This document shows, in pieces, positions 35,126 to 47,900 of a DNA stretch of 64,000 nucleotides (position 1 is its first letter; every line of letters starts with the position of its first letter). The notes below the pieces were generated by a model, which saw only the letters and a list, made by a program, of their open reading frames with translations, was not told the origin of the DNA and did not search any database. This stretch comes from Trichostrongylus colubriformis. Lineage: Eukaryota > Nematoda > Chromadorea > Rhabditida > Trichostrongylidae. The position numbers and the translations under genes are program-made. The stretch is from assembly GCA_963978905.1 (NCBI GenBank), contig OZ022257.1, positions 31,883,274 to 31,947,273 of the forward strand, written 5' to 3'.

Positions 35126-35630
35126 GGCCGCTTACATACTTTGCGCACCGATGCCGTCACCGGCGGCGACGGCGTGAACTTGACGCCGTCATATGGAAGA
35201 GCCGGTCATTTGGCGCGGCCTCTGCAGCTAACTTTCCAACGGGGCGCTGCCAAAGCTCCTTCCCTTAAAGGGCTTAGGCAAATCTGGGAGAGCCCAGACG
35301 GCGAAGGACACGCCCCCAACGGTGAGCAACGGCTCCTGCGACCCATTGGAAAATTAGCTGCAGAGGCCGCGCCAAAACGACATACACCCTCATATGGTGA
35401 TCGTGGCCGCTTCGTGTATTGGCACAGCGCCAACATCCGAAGCGGCCATCATCACTAGTGTGACTGGGTCAAGAATTTTGCAAACGCTGCACATTATCTA
35501 TGAACGCCTCGTCGGCGGCGGGCAAAGGGTTGCGTGAGTCAAATCGACGCAGATGACGGCGTCAAATTGACGCCGTCGCCGCCGGTGACGGCGTCGGTGC
35601 GCAAAGTATGAAAACGGCCTTAAGGTACAG
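35126..35630. mobile_element. GGCCGC-family MITE, long nested palindrome
   Basis: The outer ends GGCCGCTTACATACTTTGCG and CGCAAAGTATGAAAACGGCC pair, and the pairing continues through GCCGTCACCGGCGGCGACGG. TAA flanks both sides (35123-35125; 35631-35633). Inside lies a second inverted repeat, GGCGCGGCCTCTGCAGCTAA with its complement ending at about 35376, so one palindrome is nested in another. It is very GC-rich compared with its neighbours. There is no transposase. Confidence 0.65.
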
Positions 35631-35632
35631 TC

Positions 35633-35787
35633 CATTTTCCAAAAACTGAGTAGGCGTGTCCTACGGACTTGTATAAACGTGTATCAAACTCTCTCAATTC
35701 TCTCACCCCACCACACACTCTCACTCTCGCCATTCACCCAAGTCCGAAGGACACGCCCAATCAGTTTTCGGGAGATGGACTATACCT
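35633..35787. mobile_element. 155 bp foldback MITE
   Basis: AGGTACAGTCCATTTTCC plus ACTGAGTAGGCGTGTCC on the left are mirrored by GGACACGCCCAATCAGT and ATGGACTATACCT on the right, around a TC-rich loop. It abuts the previous MITE, with the first A possibly shared with the TAA duplication. Confidence 0.6.
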
Positions 35788-36865
35788 GCCCATGGTACGC
35801 AAATGCACGGTAACCGGCGTCTGAGATTTAGTAGGCGCCGGAAAAATACTAGACGTTACTTACATGCAGTCCGTTATAGGGCGTAGCCTGAGTGGCGAGA
35901 CTGAGAGAGTGTGCCGGGGTGAGAGAGTTTGACGAACTCTTACCCAAATTCGTAGGCCACGTTCCATCAAACGCTTTGAAATGAACTGTGCCTCAAATGA
36001 ATGCGGCTAGTTTTCTCCAAGCACTGTCATTTTACTTTCCCGACGATTCTTTTAAGGACAAAGACGTGGAACACCGAAAAACGGTCGACGCAAATGCATT
36101 TCCTGAAAACATCAGCACCCGCGCGAAGATCAGTTGCGAAAGTGACGCGGCTCAGCGAGGATTAATGACCCGCCAAGAGTCCAACGGCATTCTCTCGCGA
36201 TTGAAACTGAACGGAAACCATTCAACTATTGAAACGCCTTCACGCGTTTCTAGGGCGCGGGAAACCTTAGGTCATCTTCCCATAGAGCACTGGTGATCGC
36301 GGCCTTTCCCTCGAATCCTCGGTTATTCCTGACATTCTGCTAAAAAAAAAACTCTTCAATGTGAATACTCACTTTTGCTTCTCTTTGTACTTCCTCTTCT
36401 AACCATCTAATCACCCTTGAGTACAGTAGCACTTGATAGCACCTTGCCAAATCCAATATTTTCACCGATACATTTTTCCGCTATAGAATTCATTAATGAT
36501 GTTGTTGGCATTCACTTTGCTGATAATGTCAACTATTCGCTCTAGGAAAAAACTAAAGATTAAAAGTGTGTGTATATGGAGGTATGCATTTGATGGGATC
36601 TTGCCAAATTCAGCATTATCATCTATATACTCCTGACCATAGAAATATTAGCGTACACCATCCTGTTGCAGTATGTAGCAGCCCGGTTTGGAGATTCGAA
36701 GGGTGGGCAGTGACAGAGTAAAATGGCGGTACGGACACACTTCATAGGCTCGACACCAACCTCTCCCGATTCTGTTCAAGGTTCTCATTAGCACCTCTGT
36801 TTCTGCATCTACTTTGGACCTGTAAGTCGAGGTCATACCTTGCGATTCTGCGATTTTCACCGGCA
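35788..36865. other. Intergenic, one unassigned ORF
   Basis: A 102-codon plus ORF at 35988-36296 has ordinary amino-acid composition but no motif that I recognise and no splice partners. The rest is AT-rich and unremarkable. Confidence 0.3.
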
Positions 36866-37058
36866 CTATGCCAAGATTCGAAATCGAAACTGTGGGTTTT
36901 CGCCACGACCACCCTGTAGTGGGGTTGGGTGGAACGTTTTGCAAACGCTGCGCGTTTCCAGATTGACGCCGTCGTCTGCGGCAGGCACATCATTGCGTCC
37001 ATTTGACGGCGTTACTGGCGCCAATTTGACGCAGATATGTCAAGTACGACCGCGGCCT
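36866..37058. mobile_element. Partial GGCCGC-family MITE
   Basis: Matches the right two-thirds of the 30547 MITE (ATGCCAAGATTCGAAATCG, GACGCCGTCGTCTGCGGCAG, and an end in CGACCGCGGCC). The left TIR is missing or too diverged to place. Confidence 0.55.
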
Positions 37059-37659
37059 TGCCACCAGCGGTTTCAGAGTGGTGGCAAAAGCTCAGATAAA
37101 TAGCACGCTCAGGACAGAGTGCGTATAGCAACACAGTCGATTCTGCTGTTATACGATGTGCGGAACTACGTATCGCAGAATCGCTGGTTAATACACAGCC
37201 ACCTCAGTCGAACTGCAAGCGGACTGTAGACCTCGCAAAGTATGAGCTTGGCTTAATGCATTTAACCGAATAGCATATAATAAGAAAAACAACAAATCTC
37301 GGCGAGAAACTTGAATTCAACGTATGCAAAAGCTGGATTTCGCTTGACCCCCACCATCTCACCTTCCTCTCCTCCCTCCCGCGGCCTCATGACCCTGAGG
37401 CCATCTTCATACGATTCATTCATACACCAAGGCCGTTGCTGGTAGGCTGTGGAAGGCAAGTTGGGGAGTGTGGAGGGGGTGGTGCACCTAATTGTGCTTG
37501 ACCTCCGGCGCAATTTTTGCCTAGGCTTTAGCCTAATTATTGGGCAGAGGTCTAGACAAAAAGCGCCGTACGCCGAGCACAATGGGAGTGCCCCCTTCTC
37601 CCTATCCCACTCCCACTCTACCTCAGCACCAGTATTTGTCGTATATGGATACCATGTAA

Positions 37660-37715
37660 GGCCGCTTTCATACTTTGCGCGTGAAGGCGTCGGTGCGCAA
37701 AGTATGAAAGCGGCC
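37660..37715. mobile_element. 56 bp minimal GGCCGC-family palindrome
   Basis: GGCCGCTTTCATACTTTGCGC and its exact reverse complement flank a 14-base loop containing GGCGTCGG. Both sides carry TAA (37657-37659, 37716-37718). It consists of little more than the two TIRs of the 35126 element. A related half-site with GGCGTCGGTGCCGTAGAGTA is at about 37900. Confidence 0.7.
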
Positions 37716-38032
37716 TAATAGCGCTTGAAGCCATGGTGTTTCGCAACTCACTGAAGATGCAGCGGGCTGGGGCAAAGGTCCGCGCCGTGTGCGTATTTAC
37801 CATTACGGTCGAAAGTCGGAGAGGACAATCTGGTAGGCGCAGAATGCGACATGAAACGCAGGGACAGCACTCTGCGACCTTGCCCATCCTGCACTGGTGG
37901 CGTCGGTGCCGTAGAGTATGAAGGCAGCCCTCCGTCGAATCAGAAGTAAACATCGTACCAAGTGAAGCTATGTGGCGTATCTCAGTAAACCAGCTCACTT
38001 ATATCAGAAAAAGAGCTAAGGGTCGCGTACAA

Positions 38033-38380
38033 AGTTTCACGCGAAAAAGTGAGAATCCGGCTGAGATACAACTCCCCAAAAGGCGGACTACCGGCGGGTC
38101 GTACGGGTGGGTGCAGACGCTAGAGCATTGAGGAGCAAGGGCGTAATTGGAGACGCAAAGTGTTGACAGAAAGTTACGTGACTCTCTGTCTCTAACGGCC
38201 GTGGATGATGATGGGACGTGTCACCCACTCGGACGCACCGCCCGTGGTCCGCCACTTTGAGGAGCTGTATCCCAGACGGATTCTGACTCTATCTCGTGAA
38301 ATTTTGCATACGACGTTCATTAACCAAATGCAACATAAGTATATGGGTGATAGAGAAACTTATTTTCTGTGCACGATTAC
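38033..38380. mobile_element. Diverged copy of the 10588 foldback MITE
   Basis: Shares TTTCACGCGAAAAA, GAATCCGGCTGAGATACA, GTGAAATTTTGCAT, ACATAAGTATATGGGT and the end TTTCTGTGCACGATT with the 10588-11007 element. The centre has diverged strongly and neither duplication is clear. Confidence 0.55.
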
Positions 38381-41300
38381 TCTGATTGCAAGATGCAGCG
38401 CAGAGAAGCTCCTCGGAAAGAGACACAAAGTGATAGAAAAGCGAAGAAGCACAGCTGTAAACACACAGCAACTCAAAGTTACTTAAAATCGTTTGTCAGC
38501 TCGAGTGGAGCAGATCTCTCACTGTAATATACGAGAAAACATGAGAATTCGGTTGATTTTTGTTAGCTGCTGTTTTTTGAGGACATATTATGTTTTGGGT
38601 CTTAACCCATCAGGTTTTATCAAGGTATCTGAATAGTAAATGCCTCGATTGTATAGGTATAATATAATGTTGACCGCTAAGCAGTGTGACACATTGGAGG
38701 CTTCATTTGTAACTTCCTTTTACCTGTTTTTATTACAGTCATCGGTTGAGTAATCAGCAATGAATTCACCACAAGTAATCATGAATTCCTTCACCTCTTT
38801 GACAATACCTAGATCATCTCACCCAGATCTCCCCGGAAGGAGCAGTGGAGAATTTGGTTGGTCCACAAATCATAGTCGTACCTTCAGAATTTTTCCTCTG
38901 ACCTCTTGGAGGACTGACGGAGGTACAGAGGAATCAAGGTGAACGAGCTACTCCAGACGTACGGTGGGCAGACGTCACAATCCCATCCTTCTTTGGTCTC
39001 TTCTCTTGAAGGTACACAACGAGCGCCAGAAACTGTCTTGCGTATGCCTCAGCTGTGACTTGACCTTTGTCCTCCGTACAGCAACTTTCGATAAAACATG
39101 CCTCCCTAATCAAACCACTACTAAAGCAAAACCGTATTGGAGCTGATATCTCATCTTGGTTGTGGCGGCGGCTTCTCTTCGCGGGTAAGCTAGAACTGTC
39201 TTGTCTGATAGACACGTACTACTTGTCATTTTGGGAGAGAGGTACATATATGTTTCGTCCACCACCTGGCTTTCAAGTTGCCGCTCCTAATCTGTGCACA
39301 GAAGAAAAGACTTCGAGATGGCACGTCGGCTTCCCGGTTACCGAAAAATCCATACCCTAGATCCGATGAAGTAAGGTGCTCGGCGACATACAAACAGCTA
39401 TGACGAAAGGTCTGTTCCATTTTGCGAATGTCGAGTCATTCTTAAACAGCTTAACCGCTCGTCACTCTCGGACTCTGTCGATTTAAATCCTGCTCGAGCT
39501 CTAGCTCGCGATGAACGAAGTTGGTTACCCAAACTTTTCAATGGTCGATAGCTCGAATCCTTTTTTTCGATTCCTGTAAATGAATGGATCGCACCATGTG
39601 CAATTGACACTGAACTGAATCATATAGAAGAGCGCCGATTGCAGTGTTACATATCTGGTGGCTCCTCCATTGCTTATAATGAGAGTGGACTTTTCAATCA
39701 AAATCCTCATCTATTATCCTCTCATGTCTGCACCTTGCAACTACCACACCTATGGAAACTTGTCTGCTTGTCGGTCAATTGTATGCGCTGCCTGCAGATA
39801 TTCTTGAACTCAGCATATTTGCAATATATTGTAAGTAACTGATCATGCGCAAATAAGCAGATGTAGAACGAAATTCAGCAAGCAACAAAAACGTGCAAAA
39901 CGTCAAAAGAAGGCATGGGCGAGATGGTATGGTCAAGAAAATTTGGTAAAGGTTTTGCTGTATCTCGCCGGGCATTTGAAGAAACCATCTAGGATCACTA
40001 ATGCATATTCTACGCATGAGGTGTGTAGAACCAAAACTACGTGATGCCTTAGGAGTTCATTTTAGCAGTGAACAACGAATCTAATAATTCGAAAAACCTG
40101 CTCCCATTATACGCAGTGGATGAGCTACCAGACATGTATTACTGCAATCGCCGCTTTTCTGGATGGTTTAGCTCGGTGTTAATTACACATGATGCGACCC
40201 TCACATTTGGAGGGATCGATGGAAGGGATTTGAGTGATCGACAACTGACCAGTTTGCGTAACCAATTTCGCTCATCACGAGCTAGAGCTGGAGTTCTCTT
40301 CTACGTCATTCCTCGATTTATGTCTTGAATATACTTGCCGGTCTATATGTGGTAAATCAGCGAAATCAACAAGTAGTGTGATCTGAGTGAACAAGTAGTG
40401 ATATACATTCCTGTCTTGAATATACTTGCCGGTCTATATGTGGTAAATCAGCGAAATCAACAAGTAGTGTGATCTACTCTATTATTTTTACTTTAGAGAA
40501 CGTGTGAAGTACTCTAAGCGCTGTAAGGGTTTCTATGAACTCTAATAAGTAATGCCAGCAAGAGTAGGACTGTGTAATCAGCCTTACCTTGATTAGTATC
40601 TTCGGCAAGCTATGATCAATCGATTTTGATTAGAAATGACAGTGGCATCACCAAGTCATTGGCGATCACCCATCAGAAGACCTGCCCCACCCAAAGAGAA
40701 GGTAGAGGGCTTAAATAACCTGAAGAAAAATTTAGTGAGTCCACTCCTTCTGTAGCCAGTTGGATTCTCCTGCAGCCATCCCTACTGCACCCTTATTGCA
40801 GGCGAACAGCCATTCTGGCGCTAATGCCGTTCAGCCTGGGCTAAAAAATTAATTAGAGGTGATTAGTAGACCACACGATCTACTTGCCTACCACTCCTCT
40901 CTCACCCACCCCTCGTCTATTTCCCTTCTTTTATCTGGTTCAACTCCACAGGTATTAACGGTTCTCAGAAACAGCAAGGAGAGCTCTAAGTTTTTCCTCG
41001 GTTTTTCCCGTTTTTCTTAGTTGTCTAGCTATTTAGTGCCTCTGTTTCATTACTGAACACAGTAAGGCTGAGCGTGCCGCCATACAGGTCCAAACCGTTG
41101 AACCTTAATCCCATAGCCCTCAATAAACCGCAATATTCGCACCTCATTACGTGTTTGGTATTAAAGATTCGTTGAGCTTGTAATCACGGGTTTCAGCGTC
41201 GTCGCACTTTTGGAGTTGATATAGGAAAAACCGAAGAATTTCCTAGTGTCGAAAGGTGCTAGGGCTACGCACAATCGTTTTGTGATTCTCTCTGGAATGA

Positions 41301-41920
41301 GCCATGCCTTCTCCTTCCCATATAGTTCTATGAAGCTCCATTTTTGGGACTCAATGCCGCTCAGATCGCACATGCCCTCTGTCTTTCATAATTGGTGACT
41401 TTTTCTCCAAGTTCATTGAGCAATATAAGAGCGAAATTTATCACATCATCTGCCACCTCGTTGCTATCGCAAAATTTCAATGGATGGAGCTACCTCTGGT
41501 GGTGCGCGGCACCTCAATCTAGCACCGTTAAAATGAAACAAAATCTTAAATTATTAAGACGAGGAGATGATCTACGGCGAAAATCGCATTCAAAGGCAAG
41601 CCTCAAAATCACTACAGCGGCCTCGCTAGGAAGGGTTTTGGTGCAATGGGTGCCGATGGCACAGTACATGTGGGGACAACGTTGTCCACACGCCTACTAC
41701 GTTTGGCTGGCTTCACCGTCTTCCTCACCACCCACCTCCGGTGATACAGAAATCGCGCCTTGATTGTGACCAGTGATAGGGAAAGGAACGGTTTTTGGAG
41801 CAATCACGCTGATATTTGTGGTATCATTACCGAGATCTCCGTCAGATGATCTGCGTGCTCCATCAATGAACATCTTTTGAGGGAAAACACCAATGCCATT
41901 TGACCAGTATTGTCTCTATC
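38381..41920. other. Intergenic; inverted repeat and an exact duplication
   Basis: Around 39480-39560 and 40210-40310 a segment containing GTAACCAA, TTCGCTCATCACGAGCTAGAG is present in opposite orientations, suggesting foldback ends about 0.8 kb apart. At 40321-40384 and 40412-40475 a 64-base block (TGTCTTGAATATACTTGCCG…) is repeated exactly with a 91-base period. ORFs at 39067-39360 and 41161-41803 have no recognised family. Confidence 0.4.
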
Positions 41921-41965
41921 TTTTCAGGATTAAGCTACTTATCACCAGAGATCTTAAATAAATGT
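41921..41965 (+). promoter_or_regulatory. Likely SL trans-splice acceptor and short 5' UTR
   Basis: TATCTTTTCAG ends at 41927, 38 bases before the ATG of the MLT-10-like gene, and matches the nematode 3' splice consensus with no upstream coding frame feeding it. This is the usual arrangement for spliced-leader addition. It is inference, since an ordinary upstream exon cannot be excluded. Confidence 0.5.
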
Positions 41966-44900
41966 ATGGCCTTCGCACGGTTTTTGGTTATCACGCTAAG
42001 TATTGAAGGTGCGTTTTGAGCATTGTTCCTCCATTGCTCACATTTGAACGAAAAATGTTCTTCTGCCACCATACAAACATTTCAGTGCTTCTTGCCAAAG
42101 CATTTCTAATTTCTCAAAACGAAACAATAAAACGCCAGTTTTACGAGATGGATACCAGGAAGTTGCAGGATCTCTGGCACAACGCTGTAGTTCGTGGCGT
42201 CATCAAGGTACACTAGACAACACCCATCCTATCCTTTTCATCGAGAATTCATCGATCATATTCTTCAGGCTCACTGTAAACAGCTCATCAAGGAACTATC
42301 ATACCTTGAGCACGTTGTTTATGAATTGTGTATTCGCGATGCAAGAACAACAGTGGCACTTGCAAAATGTGCGGTGCGAGTTTTCGATGCGCGAGACACC
42401 GAACGAGAACGTCTGAGAAATCGTTTCCGAGCGATGGCTGCAACTGAGCGTACAACTTCCGATGATCTGCGCGGCTCAATAAATGGGTTTTTCTACAGCA
42501 CGAACGCAAACATAGACGAAGGTGCAAAGCTGCACTCAATATTCCACTACAATACGCTCGGTCGTATGCATCTAAACTACCTACGGAGACCTGTCCGATA
42601 CAAGAGGACAGCAGATGACAAATGGGCCACGCTAATGGCACCTGGCAATGCGTTCGAGAGAAAGCTCGCAAGCTCACGAGAAGCTTCACGCCCCGTTTAT
42701 GCTGATAAAGGTGGAGTGTTGACAATGCTCGATTCACAAATCAGTAAAAGGACACGGACTTGTGAAGCCTATACAGGTGGCATTGCAGATCCTCTTCAGC
42801 CACGTCCTGCGTTGGATACGAAATCGATACTGTCGAAATATTTGAGAAAGCTACTTTGTGAGTACATCAGTTCGTAAACAGAGGACCTATTTGATGCGAA
42901 TACATGGAGAGGTGTTTTCAGTGGGATCAAAAGCCGTTTCACATCTAGACAAGCTCCGTCGCATTCACGATCACTTCAAACGTGTAGATAAATGCAACGA
43001 GTTCTTCACACACATGAACGAACACAACCGAAGGTAAGCGTTCCTCAGAAAGATGTCGCCGGACTCCACCTCCCAAATTTCATGCTTTATTTTTATCTCC
43101 TCTTCAAATTTTTCTTATACAATGAATTATACATACAATGAATTACTACTTCAGATATTACTTATCACTGTATGGAGTATTTATTTATTAGGTTGTAAGG
43201 AAAGTTTTGGCCGGTTTTTGAAATTTCAACTTCGAGAGATCATAACTCGGCTCAGAGTGCATCTTTTCTCACAGAATGAGCACCATTAGATTCGCTACAC
43301 TCTTGGCAACACTATGCACACCTACGTACCTCAATTTGATAAAGGGCTGATAATTTATATTGCGCGAAATGAAAAAAACTCGACTACAAATCGCCACTCT
43401 TTCTAAACACACTGCTACTGAAGGAGCTGGCCAGATGTTTCGTGAAGTGGGGCATAGTTAGCGCTAGATCTGATGAACATGATAGACGAGTAAGGGCCTT
43501 ACCCTGCAACTGCTTCAATTAGTGGAAGAGGATTTGTGAAAAATGCGCTTGCGCATGACTGCCGTGAGGCGTCCCGCGGCACCCATTTTTTTGGATTTTT
43601 CCAAATCAAGGCCACTTGAGGTGGTCAACAAAGGTTGCTTGTTGAGGGCCAATACTTGTGGATATCCCCTGCAAATATGGACGCTCATCGCCTTCTGCCG
43701 TTTTAGTTAAAGGGATTTGATCAATTGAAAATACAAGCAGCTCGTTCTCATTTCTGCACTTCTGAAACCAGAGACAATGTGTTCCATCCAGTGATTCACC
43801 CCCTCCTCCTGCAGTATTCACATTTGTGGCCACCTTCGCTGGGACTCGGCTAAATAAGAACTCTTGAAGTGAAGTCATCTCAAAAGTGCCATTTTCGTAG
43901 CACTTTAAAATTTCCCTAATAATTCGAAACCTTGTGACATTCCAAATAAAACCATATATTCTGAAAGAACAACTTTTTGTCTATCTAATGAGCACAATAT
44001 GTCAGCTGATTCATGTTGACACGCTCTGATATTTAAATTTTTCTTGTGAACGCGAGAAAGCGTCCAGAACTTTCCTTACAACCTGATATTTATTTATTGT
44101 GAGCCCAGAAGACGCGCTATGACAAATCAGGCAGAAGGCGCTTAGAGGTAGCAGCTGTCAGAAACTTCAACAAAACTAAACAAAGACATAGGAATTAAAC
44201 CAAATTGTAAAGCAGTAAAACAAGATGAACGAAACTGCTACGCCATAAAGAGCTAGAGATTAGAAGAAAACAGAACCAATGCGAGGATCGCCTAGACTGT
44301 AATGAACTTCGTGCAAATATAGAAAGGATGAATGAGCTTACCAGTCAAGCGGACCGCATTGCAGTGATACTAAGATAAAGAGATGAGACAGTGAAGAATG
44401 AGACAGTATTAGTAACATCTAATGTAGCTCCCACATGATCATGTGAAAAATCGAGTTTTACTGATCGCCAGCAACGGAAACACAAAAGCGTTCTATATTC
44501 CTAACCATTCTCCTTGCTGGAGTTCACAAAGAATGTATGCTACTAGGACAGAAAATTCGCGTAGCGGCGTCGACGTGCGACTCAAGGTGCGGCCTACGGT
44601 GGTGGGAAAGCATTTACAGAAGTACATAATGCAGGAAGGCATGTTCACCAGGAAACGAACTCTTGACTGTACGAGCTAAAGCCCAAGCACTTCACCATTT
44701 GACTATCAAGGCACACACATGCTATCCCTGCCTGCACAATATATGCTGAGTTGCTATAACTCGTAACGTGCCCCTAGAGCGCGCAGCGGATATGGAGTGT
44801 AGATGGTGAATGGCATACCGAGCCCTATCAGTGGTATAAACCCCATTTCAAACGGCAACTTCGACTTACCATCCTTCCCTTGTGAGCACAGCTACATTCA

Positions 44901-47900
44901 TATTCCACCATCTGACAAATTTAACCCTTACGGTGTCTTTGATATACCTGCTACAACGTTCCGCGCATCAGGCGTTGGAGTGCAGAACGGGCTCATTTCG
45001 GATTGCTATCACAATATATCGAGCCCTATCACTTCTGTTAAACCCCTGAATTTATGTGAATGACTTCGTTCAGAGCTTCCTCAATACCACATCACCCCTA
45101 TCATTGTCTTTGAGCCGTGAGATATTTTTGTCGATGTATGGTCATTCACCGCTGCATATCGCTTTTCTAAAAAAGCCCCTATTTCCTGAAAGTCTAAATG
45201 ACTTCGTGGTCGACAGCTTTTGTAACAATGATATCGACGATCAGCATCAATAAATCAATATCTAAATGTTCTCATCCATGGTCATTTAACACTTAGTCTG
45301 TAGTTGTCACTATTGGGAGTTTCAACCATTTTGTGATTGATTCTTTGGATTTGATTGCATCAACTGGTAGGTATTTATCCATTCATCGAGCTTCTAAATC
45401 ATTTAAAATTTTCACCGTCTATGCTTACAAGGGAAGGACCCCAGGTCGAAGTGGCCATTCGGAATGGGTACATATGGTCCGATGTATTTTCGGACGCTGA
45501 TCTCGGCGTTGGATCTCATTGGTGAGGCATCATGTGATCAGCGTGGCCGTTGCGTAGCTAGGAACGGCCTCAGTGGCTTAGTGGTTGTGTTCCGGATTTG
45601 CAGGACAGGGCAAAGGTTTTGCTCCCCGCCGATGCAATTTTTTTGTATTTTGTGTTTCATTGTCAGTAAGTGCTTTTCTTTCACTTCTGGACGTACCTTA
45701 TACTGGTACCTATTGCAGCCATCATTTACTCTTCCACTTTATTAATAACTATTAACATTACTCACAAGGGAAGGATACTGAGTCGAAGAGATTCCCGTAC
45801 CACACGAATTAGGCGTTGTTGCATAAAAAGATTGTGATATTCGTGCACAATGAATGGGGGTCGAATGACCCCTCTGTGGGGGTCGAATGACCCCTCTGTG
45901 CAAATTTTCAGCCAAATCCAGTTTTTGGTCCAACTTCGGAAAATTGGGGGTGGCCACGGGATAAAGTGGAAGTGATTGAATTTTCTTCTACAGAAAACCC
46001 TGCAACTTGAACGAGATAGCCTACACATACCTTTTACACTTGCCCATCCCACTAAATGTACGAAACAGGCGTCAAATAGGAACTTTCCAGGCAAGGGTCA
46101 ACGACTTCTCCTTTGTTCAATGGGCTGCCACTCCTGTGAATTTTTCCGAAATTTGGTCAAGTTCTCGAATTGGCTAAAAACTTGTCTTCTGGGGTAATTT
46201 GACTCCCTGAACACGAAAATCGCTCTGGTTTTGCGCAAGAACGTCTGGCTGGCGTGCTTTGGGCTTGCAAACCTACCATATAATATGTAGTACTGTTTTT
46301 TCAAAAAAAACCTCCATAACTCCGCTCAGAGGATCGTTCTGCAAATTCTGAGTACAGATTCGAGATCAGCGTCCGAAAATACGTCGAACCATACGTATCC
46401 CATTTCGAAAGGCCACTTCAACCTGAGGTCCTTCCCTTGTTAGTTTATTGCTCGTGGGAGCGAGTAAGGAAATGGTACACTTTCATCGTAAGAATTACAA
46501 ATTTTGACCGCATCTTGATTACCAGTTGGGCTATCACCTAGTATAGCGCGAATAACACAACAGAATTGTGCAATGATAAATCAGTGGAGACTAAGCATCA
46601 GAAGGAATATCGAGGACGTCTGTATTGCACAGTTCCACATTGGGATAAGTATAGCACTGAGCGCTAGCCCCACTGATGCTCTACAATTACCTATCACTGT
46701 ATGGAATTCCACGTGATCTCTTTGCTACTTCTATCGGTGTACAAAGTTATTTGTTTGCTGAGCATTTACTGCTTGAGGACATCGGAAGGGGCAAATTCGG
46801 CAGACTGTGGGATTTCAAAATAGGAGTGCTCAGCAATGCAATAGTAGAGAAAGACGGACATAAAATCGCGAAAAAAACGAGGAATAGGAACGCGAAAATC
46901 CTCCTCCTCTCTCGTCCTCTGCGTCACTAGACGGAGTGGACTGAAGACAGGCCAGAGACTGAACCAGCCGGACCCGATCGTTGTCCCACCCCTCCACGCC
47001 GGCTTGCTAGGCCGCAGGACCGCAGGACGACATGCCGTGCTGCGGGATCATCATAAGACCCCTTGCGTTTCTTCAATGCGATTTTTGCCACATGTGACCT
47101 CTTCTGCAGTAGAGGGTTCGTTTTCAGAGAAAATGTACTCCCAGATCTCACAAGGGGAGGACCCGAGGTCGAAGTGGCCATTCGGAAGGGAATACATGTG
47201 GTCCGACGTACTTTCGAACTCTGATCTCGAATCTGCATTCCAAATTTTCAGAACGATTCTCTGAGCGGAGTTATAGAGGTTTTTTAAAACAATACTGTTG
47301 TATGGTGGGTTCGAAAGTCCATAGCACACGAGCCAGAAGTCCTCGTGCAGAACCAGTGCGATTCTCGTGTTCAGGGGATCAAACTACCCTGTGGGACATG
47401 TTTCTAGCCAATTCGAGAATTCGAATAAATTTCGCAAAAATTCTTGGGCTACTGGCTGGCAACCCATTTAGCAAAGGAGAAGTTGTTCACCTTTGCCGAG
47501 CAAATGCTCTTATTTGGCGCTTGTTACGTACATTTTTTGTCATGGACGTCTATAATAGATATGTCTAGGTTATCTTTGTCATGGTTTATGGCTTCTTTAA
47601 AGAAAGCTTCAAAAAAATTTATACTAGCAATATGGCCACCCCCAATTTCTGAAGTTGAGCCACATACCCGATTCGGCTAAAAATTTGTACAGAGAAGTTA
47701 TTCGACCTTCAGAGTGCGAATGTCATACTCGTTCTGCGGAAAAACGCCAAATTCGCAATCAATACGCTATGGTAGTCTGCTCAATCAAAGAGTTGGATCG
47801 CTGAATTTTCTGCGATCCTGAAGATAGGAATGGGGATAGGAGTGAGGTACACAAAAAAGGAAGGTAGCACTCACTGTGGGCGGAGGTGGTGCAGTGACAG

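Noticed and set aside
41161..41803. Minus ORFs as exons of another gene upstream of the MLT-10-like gene
   Set aside because: They are in different frames separated by many stops, with no convincing splice sites and no recognised domain.
42288..42737. 149-codon minus ORF
   Set aside because: It is the antisense shadow of exon 3 of the MLT-10-like gene, whose sense reading connects in frame to nine other exons.
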